Assembly (NCBI GenBank): GCA_951802425.1
Contig: OX637795.1
Span: 310,001 to 374,000 of the forward strand
Direction of reading: 5' to 3'
Source: Clavaria fumosa
Lineage: Eukaryota; Basidiomycota; Agaricomycetes; Agaricales; Clavariaceae
DNA length: 64,000 bases
Shown piece by piece: positions 33,901 to 44,869 of the stretch (the stretch's first letter is position 1; every line of letters begins with the position of its first letter). A program made the translations under genes and the position numbers. The notes under the pieces are model-generated. The model was not told the DNA's origin and did not search any database. It saw only the letters and a list, made by a program, of their open reading frames with translations.

Positions 33901-34164
33901 TTATACTGTGGTGCCTTCCGCATGCGGACCCCTTTTACATGCGGTTCTCGAGTTTGAACAGCAACTGATAAGCCAAGGCTTTCCCATGGAGATATCTTGC
34001 TTATCCTCACTGTGCCATGGTTCTGTAACTCTTTCCTCAAGTCCTCGCTGAAGTGCTGTGTAAATATTGAGCGCTATTGAGCCCCTGAGTAAGCGTATCG
34101 AGTCTCTTCCACTACTGCGAGACAGAGCAACGTAGGCATTGAACGAAAAATTTGGTATATCCAC
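33901..34164 (-). pseudogene. C-terminal remnant of a PIF1/Helitron-type helicase
   Basis: The frame contains NAYVALSRSSGRDSIRLLRG, the conserved end of PIF1-family helicases (helicase motif VI region), preceded by PNFS. The expected continuation (F-T-Q-H-F-S-E-D-L-R-K-E-L) is found in a different frame about 20 nt further on, so an indel has broken it. No other helicase motifs occur upstream within the spacer to 34500. In fungi this domain is carried by Helitron transposons and by multicopy PIF1 genes, so a transposon origin is likely. A short AT-rich spacer follows with no further gene. Confidence 0.6.
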
Positions 34165-34673
34165 CAGAACCGTTGGCCTTGCACCCGAAAGTCTTTGTAT
34201 GCCGCCTGATAATGCGAGAACGCTAATCTCAAACCTAACTATTGTGCACGTAGAGTGTCGCTGTTGTATTCACAGATGACACCGAGGCAGCAGACTACGC
34301 TGCTATCTACGGCATCCAAACGATCCATCTTGGATACAACTCTCAGCATCACATAAGCAAGGTCCCACGAGCCACGAGCACAAGCGAACCCTATTACCGT
34401 AGACGAGCAGGGATTTGTCTCACCGAGACTGCTAACACCATTACAACAACCAAAAAAAATGAGCCATCGGTGCGTCTCAAGCAAAGCAACCACGAACAGG
34501 TGCATGCAGCAGTCCTACTGCTACATGCCACCAAGGAGAAAGGGCGAAGTCGACCCGCCCTATTCATTGTAATTTCTCCTTCGGTCTCACCGCCCTGATC
34601 CAAATCTCGCCAGGGCGGCTGGAACAGCAATGGTCATTCTTGAAGGCACAACATCGGACGAGATCGACACCGC
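34165..34673. other. Spacer between helicase remnant and the next gene
   Basis: No gene supported. Minus-strand frames at 34239-34505 and 34394-34630 lack exon borders and family features. The right part is downstream sequence of the minus-strand gene ending at 34674. Confidence 0.4.
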
Positions 34674-37600
34674 TCACCTCCTCTCTCTTAGGATTCTAAA
34701 CACCTTTTTCTCGTCGCTGGGTGGGTCTGGTGGCTGATGTTGTCTCACAGCTGCTGGCCGCCGTGAGGAGAACGCACCAAGGCCACATCGTTCCTGCAAG
34801 TCCGCTAGACCCTCGTTGGTCCCCTCCGTCTCGACCACCACTGTTCCGTACCAACCCGAGTCCACAAACAGCCCTTCTCCACCTGGGATCGGGATGCGCT
34901 CCGTAGAACCACGCAAACGTCCTTGGTTCTGATTCGAGTATCGCCGAGACACGCTGCCCGGCTTGAGTGAGAAAGACGAGCGGTGCACCCACCGCACCAC
35001 GTTGTGTTGCATCCCCTGAGGTCTAAACATCCAAAAGTGGCCTGTCAGAATAGAAGGAGTTAACCGATGAAATCTCACGTTTCAGTTCGCACGCGATCTT
35101 GCAGTAATTGCAAGTTAGTGATTATCTCTTCACCCCAAGGGCCGATGTCAATCCGGACCACCGGATTGCTCGTATGAGTCCCGGTACGGATGACGCGGTG
35201 GAAATAAGATGGAGGAAAGGCAAGAGCATGTAAATATTTCGGAACATCACCAATGGAAGAGTAGGTGAAATCCAAATCCTGACGGTAGCACGTCGTCAGA
35301 AATGTGACACATTATAAGAAAAACCAGGTGAGGGTAATCACAATCAGATAGCTTCCATCCCACACCATCCGACCAATGTTGCCTTCATCTCCGACGGCTA
35401 CGTCCCACACGACGTCGCCTGCACGGAGCAGCTTGAGCACGCCTGCGCGCTTTAGCTCCGCTTCACACTCGAGCACACTCGAGTCTGATAGCCAGTCGCC
35501 ACCTGGCGACGGCACGAACACATACAACACCGGCGCACGACGTGCCCGATACAATGGTGACTGGAAGACCGTTTGAGAAGGCCGCGGCGCCGGGCGGTGG
35601 GTGGCCGTATTCCCGTGGTGCGAGTGCGAAAACAACGACGGCGAGGGCGACGGAGTACGGTAGGACACAGGTGCCCCACCACCGTTCGGTCCGCCACTCC
35701 GTGAGCGAGGCGGGGACGACACAGCGTTCGCACGCACATATTCTGAGCTACGGCGGTGCTGGCGCTGGTCCTGTGCCATCTGAGCATCAGCTTGCTCACG
35801 AAGCCGGAGGACGACCCGAGTGTAGGAGCGAGCGGACACCGTCAAACTGTCCACGGCGTCTTTGATCTCGGGGTCTGGCGAACGCACGTGCCGAATCTGG
35901 AGCCACGACTCCGCTACGCGCGCATACTGGTGAATAGGCGTGGACACGGCACGCATGTACGCATCCAGATCCTATTTAAGACATAGTGAACGGAGGAATT
36001 AGTAATTCAGTTCAAAATCAGAATATGAACAGCCGCATGCCATCAAAGATAACACAAGAAACTCCTGCTCGAAGTAAATCCACCGGGTGTAGCCGACGGT
36101 TGCCAGAAATCTCTCCAAAACTTCCTCCCTGAGGTCCCTCTCGTCTCCCAAAGTAGCACGAATACGCTTGCTGGTACTGTAGAGGTTGGTCCACTCATAG
36201 AATGACAAGTACAACAGTAGGCGCGACAAAACGCAAGGTTGGAAAAGACAGTCCTCCAGGGTATGAACTGGGGCCCAGAGTCTATTTGGGTCCTTTGCTC
36301 TCGAGTGTCTCTTATGTCCAACGGGCTTTGGTTCCATTGATGGCACCATTTCCTTATTGAACGACTCGAATTGCTTGGCAATTGCACGGACACCGGTATT
36401 GGACGGATCAACCGATCCATTCTGCTTGACCTGGTATGACTCCATTCTTTCTTCCCTAAGGGAAGGATTCCTCGAGCTGCTTTTTCCATAGGAACTAGAC
36501 CTGCCAGATTCTCGTGGAGAGACGGACTTGAGTACCTTGACACCCTCTGTTCTTGCAAACGGGTCACTGTCCAGCGGCAACCCCGATGTCCAGCGGGTGT
36601 CGTACTGCGCTTCCACTGGGTAGCCGGGTCTCAGGGGTGGCGGAGCAGCTGCGTTGTTCGCCACAGGTGTCACTGGCCTTGATTTGGTAAACGAGCGAGA
36701 CCTGCTCCTTCCGTAAGAGTCGGTCTGGCTTGGAGCAACGAGCCCTGATTCGCGACGTTGCGCAGGAGTCGTCGGTGCAGGCGGTTGGGGGTCTGACCGC
36801 TCGGCTGCGGTATCATATCTGGCTTTTTGCAATTTATTTAGTACACGCGGAGACAGTGGACTGGTATCATTCATTTGCCCCGGAAAGTCTATTGGAGAGA
36901 TTGGAGAGAAAGGTTGCAAGGGTGGAAGCGAGGATTCAGCCACGAAGGATAGAGCCGCGCTCTGCTTTCGGGAAAGCGGTGGGTTAGCCGAGAAAGCTGA
37001 TCGCTGTTCTGTAGAGTTCGGTGGATAAGAATATGGCATCAGAGTGAGTCTTGAGTCACGAGCCGCGGTAGAGGATGAGGGATCCGCTGTCATAGGTGAT
37101 GTAGCGTCAGTTCGACCTGGCGTGTATTCGTCTACAGATGCCATGGCGGCAAAAATTAAAGGTTTGCTACGGGCCGGCGCATTTACCGGGGTCTGGCTTA
37201 TAGAGCGCGTGCTCGCTGATCTGGAAGGCCCGGCACTTGATGGTGGGCTATATGGATCGCCCAGATAGCTCTGGGATGTGCGAGGGTCGGACGTGGGAGG
37301 AGAGCGCCCTCCACTCCACCCGTTTCGATGAGTGGGCGGGCTGGTCTGTGGCAAACCAGACCGCGGTGAATGAGGACCATAGGACGGCAACGAGGTGGTG
37401 CCTTCGTTTGAGAGTGGCGGTGGTCTGCTTACAGGAGCGGATTGGAGGGATCTAGAATTTGATTCCCAAACCTGCGCGAAAATTAGATCAGGAGTCGCGA
37501 GAAGTTGTGATTGGAAACCATACAGTGTCAGGGCCTGTACTTGCGGCCACCCGTCTATGGCTCGAAGCGACGTCAGAGAGGGGCTCAAGAGATATGCGTG

Positions 37601-39158
37601 AAGCAGCCATCACAGCCAGTTCCTGCGGGGCAAAATTGCGCTTAGCTTGTACATTGTAGGCATAAGAGAATGGAAAGGAGATATGGAGTCATGGTACGAT
37701 AGCAAAGTTTTTCCGCAGGATAACGAAGGATTTGGCAGCTTTGCCCTTTGAACAACGTTCACGGGTTATCGGAGAGAAGCGGTATACAAACTGATAACGT
37801 GATGGAGTACACACGGCACGATCGACTCACCCTTTCAGACTGTATTGCTTCTGGATTAGCAACGGGAGTCTGCCACGGAAACAGAGGTAACTCCGCGACT
37901 GCCTTCGTCTTGCCTTCCAAATGATTGTGAGACACAGAATCCGACGCCAGAGAGGCAAGCGGTCTCTGTGCTCCCGCGCTTGGCTGGTCCTCTGGGGGTA
38001 TCGCGCCCATTGGACGTGGACCGTGTGGGGATGGAGGTCGGTGGGGAGTTTGGGAAGGCGAACTCGGCCTCCAATCGTGGTCCGGGGGAGGCGAGAGAAG
38101 TGGGTTTGCTTTGTAGCTGGAGGACGATGAAAGAGATCTCGTCGGCGCGATGGGCTGCTGTGTAACGTTGCGACGATCCTGAGAATTGGATGAATACACA
38201 GGAGCTGCCACCGTTGGCGGCGTTGGAAGGAAGGCGTGTTGACCAATGATAGGTTGCACGGCCTGTGGAGTCCGTAGTGGGTATGGCTGAGGCGCGTAAG
38301 ATTCAGAAGACAGAAAGGGTCGGGGGGAGGCGGAGGGAGGTGGTGAATAAGATGGCGAACTTCGATAGGAATCTAAGTTGAGTGGAGGAGGATGGTTTGA
38401 TATTGGGCGTTCATTGGGATCTCTGAGAGATCGGCGCGAAGGTGGGCCGGCGCCGGTTTCAACTCGCGGATCCCTAGGCAGGGAATTGTTGGACCGTTTG
38501 GTTGAGAGCGGGCGTTCACCACGATGTGGTGAAGCAGGACGCGACATGGAAGGTTCGGGCACTGGGACAGGAAGAGGTTTCTCTTTGCGATAATCTAGCA
38601 GTAAGTTAGAATGTATAGCTATTTAATGATGCAAAGGCACTTGCCGAGAGGGTCTGCAAGCGGTAGAGATGGTGCATTGTGTTTCTGGAGTGGAGTGTAA
38701 GCTATTTGCTTGGTTGGCGACCCTGGCCGCGCAAACTGTGAGGGTTGTCTCGAGGACGGCTGAGGAGTGCTTGGGTGAGGCGACTCGGAGTGCTGAAACG
38801 AGGGCTTTCGCTGAGGTTGAGACACGAAGAACTGCCTCTCTTGAGGCGGACGTGGATCCAAGTCAATCTTCCAGTCAACCGCAGCAGGCTTCTCCACAAA
38901 ATCGTGTCTTCTTGCGCTTGGTGACGTCCTCCGTATACCATTCGCGGCTAAGGGCATTGGCCCAGAGACACGCGAGGCATCGAAAGCTTTCTCTGAACTC
39001 AAGACCCCGCTACCACCGCTCGTAAACTTCGCAAAGATCGTGGCGGTGGGCACTGCTCCTGCGGCCATGCGGTGCGAGGTGTCAGAGGTGGGGTGTTGAA
39101 TGGCTATACGGCTGTCCGGGTCGTTAGAGGATCTCTTCCAGCGAAGAAAGCCAGCCAT
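34674..39158 (-). CDS. Conserved basidiomycete protein, largely disordered (1,332 residues)
   Basis: Eight exons join in phase: 38645-39158, 37831-38594, 37698-37745, 37524-37622, 36056-37471, 35342-35971, 35093-35278 and 34674-35015. The first intron (38595-38644) uses a GC donor (GCAAGT) and a CTAG acceptor. The N-terminus is MAGFLRWKRSSN. Residues about 170-430 and 470-800 are Ser/Pro-rich. Ordered islands are GKAAKSFVILRKNFAIELAV, a helical block (LYLSFYEWTNLYSTSKRIRA, then EEVLERFLATVGYTRWIYFE) that looks vaguely F-box-like, the helix DLDAYMRAVSTPIHQYARVA, and a beta-rich C-terminal domain (LYVFVPSPGGDWLSD, DLDFTYSSIGDVPKYLHALA). Homologues in databases are often labelled proteophosphoglycan, a composition artefact. 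The function is not known to me; scaffold-like architecture is an inference. Confidence 0.75.
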
Positions 39159-39553
39159 CGCCCCTCGAAACGTTACCTGGCGATACTCTAGATGAAAGTT
39201 GCAAGGGGGGATGGAAGTACCTGCCCGGACCAGGGGAGGGTATTTCCACAAACAGCAACTGAACCTCCTCCCGCCTTTGGAAGCGCATTAAAGAACACAC
39301 CGCGCCAAAATTAATCAAGAAATTCTCTGATGGGCTTCCACCGCCGGCTTAATATATACATTTCACCCCATTTAGAGCAACACCCTCTGCATTTTTTGAT
39401 GCCATCTGCTCTCCATTTCTGTAGAGTGCATTTTAAATTTTATGTTGCGCAAGCTCACTAATTTGCACGTGATCATTGGTAAGCTTCGATGTTACACAGC
39501 CACATCTGTCGCAATGGGCGCTCATTGACCTTGCATCACCCAGGCAACGTCTA
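39159..39553. promoter_or_regulatory. Divergent promoter between the disordered protein and the SNARE
   Basis: Short head-to-head intergenic region containing AT-rich text (ATATATACATTTCACCCC near 39350) but no additional gene. Frames inside it are short. Confidence 0.4.
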
Positions 39554-40030
39554 ATGTCGACGTCTCGAGAACGAATAGAAGACATCTACGAGTCTCAGAA
39601 TGACCAGCGCTTGGACGAATTACATTCAAAGATTCGCACCCTTCGTGGGGTTGGTACTCATCTTGACCCTGATTACTCTTTGTCTGACGACGAGAAAGGT
39701 GACGAGCGATATACATGAAGACGTTGAGCGCCAGAATCTAGTCCTTGATGAGACCGTACGTCTATAGCATTCAACCTTTGGATGGATCAATGAATCAACC
39801 TTCCACAGTCAGGGCGATTTAATTCATTTGGCTCATCTCTGGCACAAACATCTCGGCGTGCAAGCCAAGCTTTTGGAATCGGACGTGGCAGCGTCAAGTC
39901 GTGGCGCACCACCGCCATCGTTGTAGCAACCATACTTGGATTCTGGATAGCGTTAAAACTATATTGGTATCTTACGATATCACCAAAACATATCGATCGT
40001 AAGTCCGTTATTCTCCGCCAGACGTCTTGA
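39554..40030 (+). CDS. Bet1/Sft1-type Qc-SNARE
   Basis: Small tail-anchored SNARE for ER-Golgi or intra-Golgi vesicle fusion. Exons 39554-39649, 39699-39755 and 39809-40030 give 124 residues. It starts MSTSRERIEDIYESQNDQRL. The SNARE motif spans about residues 14-70 (DELHSKIRTLRG, VTSDIHEDVERQNLVLDET, FNSFGSSLAQTSRRA), with Gln at the expected central layer in VERQN. A single C-terminal membrane anchor follows (TTAIVVATILGFWIALKLYW), with a short tail. The start chosen is the ATG at the SNARE-family N-terminus; an in-frame upstream ATG at 39476 is less likely. The introns are 49 and 53 nt. Sft1 versus Bet1 cannot be settled from this alone. Confidence 0.85.
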
Positions 40031-40853
40031 TCTGATATGTTCGGGCTGAAGTGTGAACTTTTCGTACTTCAAATGTATCACTTTGATTTTGGATTAATTT
40101 ATTCTCTGTTCCAATCATGACCTACTAAGCGCTCTGGCACCGGCGATGGAACTGGTAATGAGAGAGTGCCCGCAACCGCAGTGAGTAGTATTACGAATGA
40201 ATGTATTACGGTCTGACCGATTATTGTTGCCCAGCCACAGGGCACATACAGTAGCCCATTACAATGACGCGATTGAAATTCACCCTCTTAGAGGACAGCA
40301 GGCTCGACAGGGATTGTCATTATGGGTGTGATGAAAGTAGACCCCGTCGGAAAAGACATTCCTGTTGCTGTCAAATTGGCATTCTCGATGGTGAGAGGAA
40401 GGACGACGAATACTAGAAGCCATGTGGACCCTTAATATTAATAAGGCCCGCATGTCCTTGTCATGATGTACATTGGCGAATCGCTTCTCAGTCGGGCATT
40501 CAAGCATGCCAATCTCTGCGTGAGCGACGACCATCCATCATTGATCTCAGCCAAAGCCAGATCCGCAAGACTGGCCACGATATTTTAACGAACATTTACG
40601 ACATTGTGTATAATTCATCACATGATGCCAATCTACTGTATTATTTCTTTCTTCTATCCGTTCCGTGTTTTCCTCACCACCGGGATGCTCGTCATTTCAT
40701 GTCGGAAGCCACCACTGACCAACCTACTGTCATTGAAGTATTTGTTTTATCGTTGCGTTTCGCGTGGCGGTGAGTTAACAAGCTATGGAAATTGTTTCAT
40801 GCTACATTTTAGCCAGCGGATGACCTCCGACTTTCTTGACTCCACACCGCTCC
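40031..40853. other. Intergenic, no supported gene
   Basis: AT-rich sequence between two plus-strand genes. It contains short splice-like signals and small frames (for example 40604-40879), none with persistent coding character. Some upstream exons of the next gene could lie in 40740-40850, but I could not prove one. Confidence 0.4.
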
Positions 40854-42562
40854 ATGATTCCTCATTTCGCACAGAATGATGAAGTGGCAGCAATTAAGGC
40901 CGTAGTATCCACTGAAAAGATGGTCACCCGCTCGTATGTAAATGCAGTTCTGGTGTAGTTTGCTGCGCCTCACTTCTTTTAGTATGGAGAACCTCAGCTC
41001 TGACCTTGAGAAGGCTGCGAAAGCTTTCGAGATCTGGGGCTCCTTCACGGAAGAAAATGATCTGGAGGCACGTTGTAAAACACTCTTTTCCTACCTTGCG
41101 CCTGTGCTCACTAATCGTTCGTGCGACAGGAGGTCTGCTGCGGCTCGGCAAAGCTATTCAGACTTCTCTCCAGATATCTAGCCGCATTTTCCAGGCGAGA
41201 GACGGGTGCACAAGCGATGGTAGCGTTGCTCAAAGGCGCGGAACAAAACAAGAAGATAAAGAAGCTCCGCAGCAAAGTATACGCCAAGGAGGACAGTGTA
41301 CAAGAGAAGATCCAGCGCATGAAGGCGCAGTCGCGCCCACAGGAAGATCTCAATATGCATTTAGCGGAGCGTCGCGAGCTCAGGGAACTCATGCAAGACA
41401 TGGATGAGCGCGTTGACGAGGATAACAAATTATTCGCGTCCATGAGGAAGGATCTCGCCGTGAAGTCGATGTCCCAGAAATTCGGTGGTTGGCAGCACTT
41501 TGCCAATGTAGCAGAAGTGCGTGCGCTTTCTTCCCCCTCCTTCTGATTCACCTCGAAGCATGCTCATATATAATATCTGCTCTAGATCGTTGGCGAGACC
41601 GGTAAACTTATATTTGCGGTATGTCGGTCTAAGTACATTTCTCGTTTCCCATCTTTTGATCACCTGTGGAGCAGCTAATTCCGTTCGGAGGCGATAATGG
41701 TAACAAAGAAGGTGTTTCGATGAAGCAGAAGGTCTATCAAATTCTGACGGACGCCAACTCTCGCCTCGAACACGTGGAATTCTCTGTCGTACCAAAACCT
41801 CAAAGTAACAATGAAACCAACAGCACACCCGCAACCTCCAGTCCTCCACGTACGCATTCGACGATACTGTCGCAGCTCGTCGAATCCTCGTTTGAAAACC
41901 GTGCGACCCCAAATCCCGCGCAAGATTCACGTCCGCAAAACGTGACTAACCGACTTCCTCAGAGGTCAAACACGGTCATGCCGACAAGGGTTCCCGCTCT
42001 GGCACCAGCGCATGCGAGCGTGATGAGCGGTGATAATACAGCCAATTTGCGACGCGTTGCTTCCGCCGTTGCTTCCGCCGTTGCTCGAATACCTGCGAAC
42101 GCAACTGGTGCAAGCCTACCTGATATCCATCCTCCCGCTTTTCTGCGACGTGGCCCATCCATTGCTCAAACCCCTTCTATTAGAGTGGCCGACTCGATTT
42201 CTCCCTCCATGGCTTTGCGTCGTATTCAATCCCTTTCTGTTCGAGCACCCTCTGCGAGCGTTGGAGGCCCTAACGGTCATTATATTCCCACTGCGATGCC
42301 CATCTGGCCCAGCTATAATCTGCCTGTCAATCAGAACATGGTTCCCAAACACGCTTCACCGCCAATTAGATTTTCTGCTGCATATGATGGCAGCATCGAG
42401 CTGCCAGAAGTTGCCCCTCTATTACCCCTCCAAGTTGCATCGCATTCACCACCTCTTAATATAAATGACGGGAGTGTTGGGCAATCACAGATCCACTCCC
42501 CCAGACCAATCCGCGCTGGGATGCCTGAGTGTCTTATAGGTCCAGTAGGAAACGATCCGTAG
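40854..42562 (+). CDS. BAR-like coiled-coil protein with Ser/Pro-rich tail (490 residues)
   Basis: Exons 40854-40933, 40983-41067, 41130-41516, 41586-41618 (33 nt) and 41675-42562 join in frame. The intron at 41068-41129 must use a GC donor (GAG then GCACGT) for the frame to work. The start MIPHFAQNDEVAAIKAVVST is the first in-frame ATG; an additional upstream exon is possible. Residues about 8-230 are long amphipathic helices (MENLSSDLEKAAKAFEIWGS; FRLLSRYLAAFSRRETGAQA; SKVYAKEDSVQEKIQRMKAQ; ELRELMQDMDERVDEDNKLF) ending in FGGWQHFANVAE, IVGETGKLIFA and LIPFGG. The pattern resembles BAR-domain membrane-curvature proteins of fungi, such as Ivy1- or eisosome-like ones, but I cannot name the family. 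The rest is disordered with Arg/Ser-rich patches. Confidence 0.65.
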
Positions 42563-43063
42563 GTCTCTTCTTTCATCAATCCCTTTCGAAAAAAGGCTGA
42601 GAACGTTGTTCCAGAGGGGTTAACCTTCCGTAGCCAAGTGAGCGTATGTAACGTAACGGTGTAAAACGATAAGATAACAACAATAGATGATAAGATAACA
42701 GTGATTCCGCGATAAGATAATTTCTCCTTATTGTCTCCGCCAACGATCATCACAATTAGCGGGTTCCAACTTGATCCTTCCTCAACAATAAGATGGTTGG
42801 CGTGCGGGTCTATTCTTCATCGACCCCCTCAATTATGTCCTACCTTGCTCGTCGCGGAACACTCTTTGTCGCCTGGGAACACTTAGTTTTCTTTTTGTTC
42901 TCAGCTAGTATGTATACTCCTCGGACAGCTCATCTCTCCCCACACTACTCCTCATCCCTAACCGACATCCACGCTCTCTTTTCCCCAAACACACGGCCGT
43001 CGTAGTTTCGCCCCATCAAGCGGTCGCTTGTTCGTCACTCTTAGTCCCCACCTCATCCCCATC
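42563..43063. promoter_or_regulatory. Promoter region with a triple GATA-site array
   Basis: Three identical GATAAGATAA decamers lie at 42668-42677, 42689-42698 and 42711-42720, starting 21 and 22 bp apart (about two helical turns). Each has two overlapping GATA cores in the same orientation. The next gene starts at 43064, and CT-rich leader sequence precedes its ATG. GATA factors bind such sites in fungi (nitrogen, iron and light responses). Which gene is controlled is inference from position. Confidence 0.6.
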
Positions 43064-44111
43064 ATGTATCATACGCCTCCAAACCTATCGGTGTCGACAA
43101 CTTCGACGGCCCAACAGTACTCGCACAGCGCAGACAAACTGGGCCGTGTGGTTGGGGTGACTCCGCGCCTGATCGACCATGACCATCCAGGTGGTATGTC
43201 CTGTCCTACCCTCTTCTCAATCGTCAGTGTATGATGTTCTTCCTCTAGTCACTGTTCAGATCGACCTGCCTTTCAAAAAGTCCAAAAATCGACCCCGTCG
43301 TCACCATGCGCCTTCCCATCTTAGAGAGTATGAGAACCCTGTACGCCATGTTAACAAGACGCTTCCTCCCGTCCACGATACCCACCGTCATCAACCTCGC
43401 CATCAACCTCAGCACCAGCACCAGCACCAGCACCAGCACCAGCACCAGCACCAGCACCAGCACCAGCACCAGCACCAACACCAGCATGATCAGCACATAC
43501 GCACACACAGCAACGCATCCGTCGACTCCGTCGACACCATCTGCAGCACCTCCTCGTCTGACTCTGTTCCCCCCATTGCACACGTCCGCGTGCGTGCTCT
43601 GCGTGCGCACCGCCCCCAGCCGGGCCCGGAAGCCGCTCCTGTCCCGCTTTTCAGAATTGATCCACCCCCTGCGTCAGAACCCGCACCCGTTGCCAGCAGC
43701 TCAAGGGCCACAAGATATAACCACCACCTGAGGCCTAGTGCTCCGGCGCTCCGTCCAGACTCGGTAACGGGTCTGCCTCTGCCGCCGTTCGCGGTCCTCT
43801 CTGAGGCTGCGCTCCGCCGCTCTAAGCTCGACCGGCTACGACGTACACTGGGGGAAGACATCCCGCCTGAGCTCATCTTTCCCGACCACTCGTCCGCCTC
43901 TTCGCAGGAGGACCTGATGTGGCGCTCTCAGACGAGTTTCGCGCCTCCAACACAACTTCCGCACCACGTAGCCCCCCAATCTCTTACTCCGCGCGTCTCC
44001 CGTCGACTTGCTGTCTCCACATCCGCAGAATCCGACTCAGACCACCACTCGCGACGGAAGGAGGGTTCAGGAAACTCGCGTGGCATTCGTGGGCTGTTTT
44101 TTAGAAGATGA
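43064..44111 (+). CDS. Hypothetical disordered protein with His-Gln repeat (330 residues)
   Basis: Two exons, 43064-43193 and 43249-44111, with a 55-nt intron (GTATGT...CTCTAG), in frame. The N-terminus is MYHTPPNLSVSTTSTAQQYS. Near residue 95 a perfect CAGCAC hexanucleotide array (about 43410-43476, 11 copies) encodes alternating His-Gln. It is followed by Ser-rich, Ala/Pro-rich and Arg-rich segments, a more ordered LPLPPFAVLSEAALRRSKLD and LRRTLGEDIPPELIFPD, and a basic C-terminus (RGIRGLFFRR). No catalytic motif is visible. Copy number of the hexanucleotide is likely polymorphic. The possible GATA control array lies 344 bp upstream of the ATG. Confidence 0.65.
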
Positions 44112-44869
44112 ATAACGGATGGATTTCTTACTGGTCGTTGATTCGACTCAGCAAAGAGAAAGGGCTAAGCAATCTCCTTTTCGTTCTTCCCTACTCACCC
44201 AATATCCCAACTTGGTTGGATAGTCTTGCTCATTTCCCACTGTACATCACTTTGCACATGCATTGACCTTACTACGCGTCTACGCCTTCGCTTTCTGACG
44301 CGCTCTATCGTATACGTACAAAAGAATAAATCGTCAATCTCAAATGGTCCACAGTATGTGGAGAAAGCCTTATTTGTGGGAGATCTTGCGCTTGCGGGAT
44401 GCTCCCACCATACTTTAACGAGGTAACCCCCGATTTAGAATTGCAATGCATACCCGAGTAACCTCGTCGTACTCGTCGGAGATAATACGCCCAAGCAAAG
44501 CCCGTTGTATTGACGAAGCTTCCAGTACATAAAATAAGCAGGGACGATAGTAAACCAAAAGGTGGTTCTAACTGAAGGAAAAGGAATGAGAATTCAAAAG
44601 TACATGGAACGGGGAGAATGAAATAACCCGCCCGGGAAGGCTCAAACTGAGATACGGACGATATTTATTTGGCGGATTTTCGACAAAGCTATGGGGACAT
44701 AGAACACAATAGGGGTGTACTGATGGGATAGCAAATGGAGAAGGGATAGTCATTAAGACGAGGCGTGACTGGGATCAAAGCGCTGCGAGCAATTCAGTAC
44801 CATCGTCGTACCGTAAACTCAAGACCCGACCTGAAGCGAGCTCAGTTGAACGAGCAAAAGATAAGTAAA
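44112..44869. other. Convergent intergenic region, no gene
   Basis: Lies between a plus-strand and a minus-strand gene end. It carries only short frames and no repeat. Terminator signals cannot be defined from sequence alone; AT-rich text with AAATAAG-like words occurs near 44525-44545. Confidence 0.45.
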
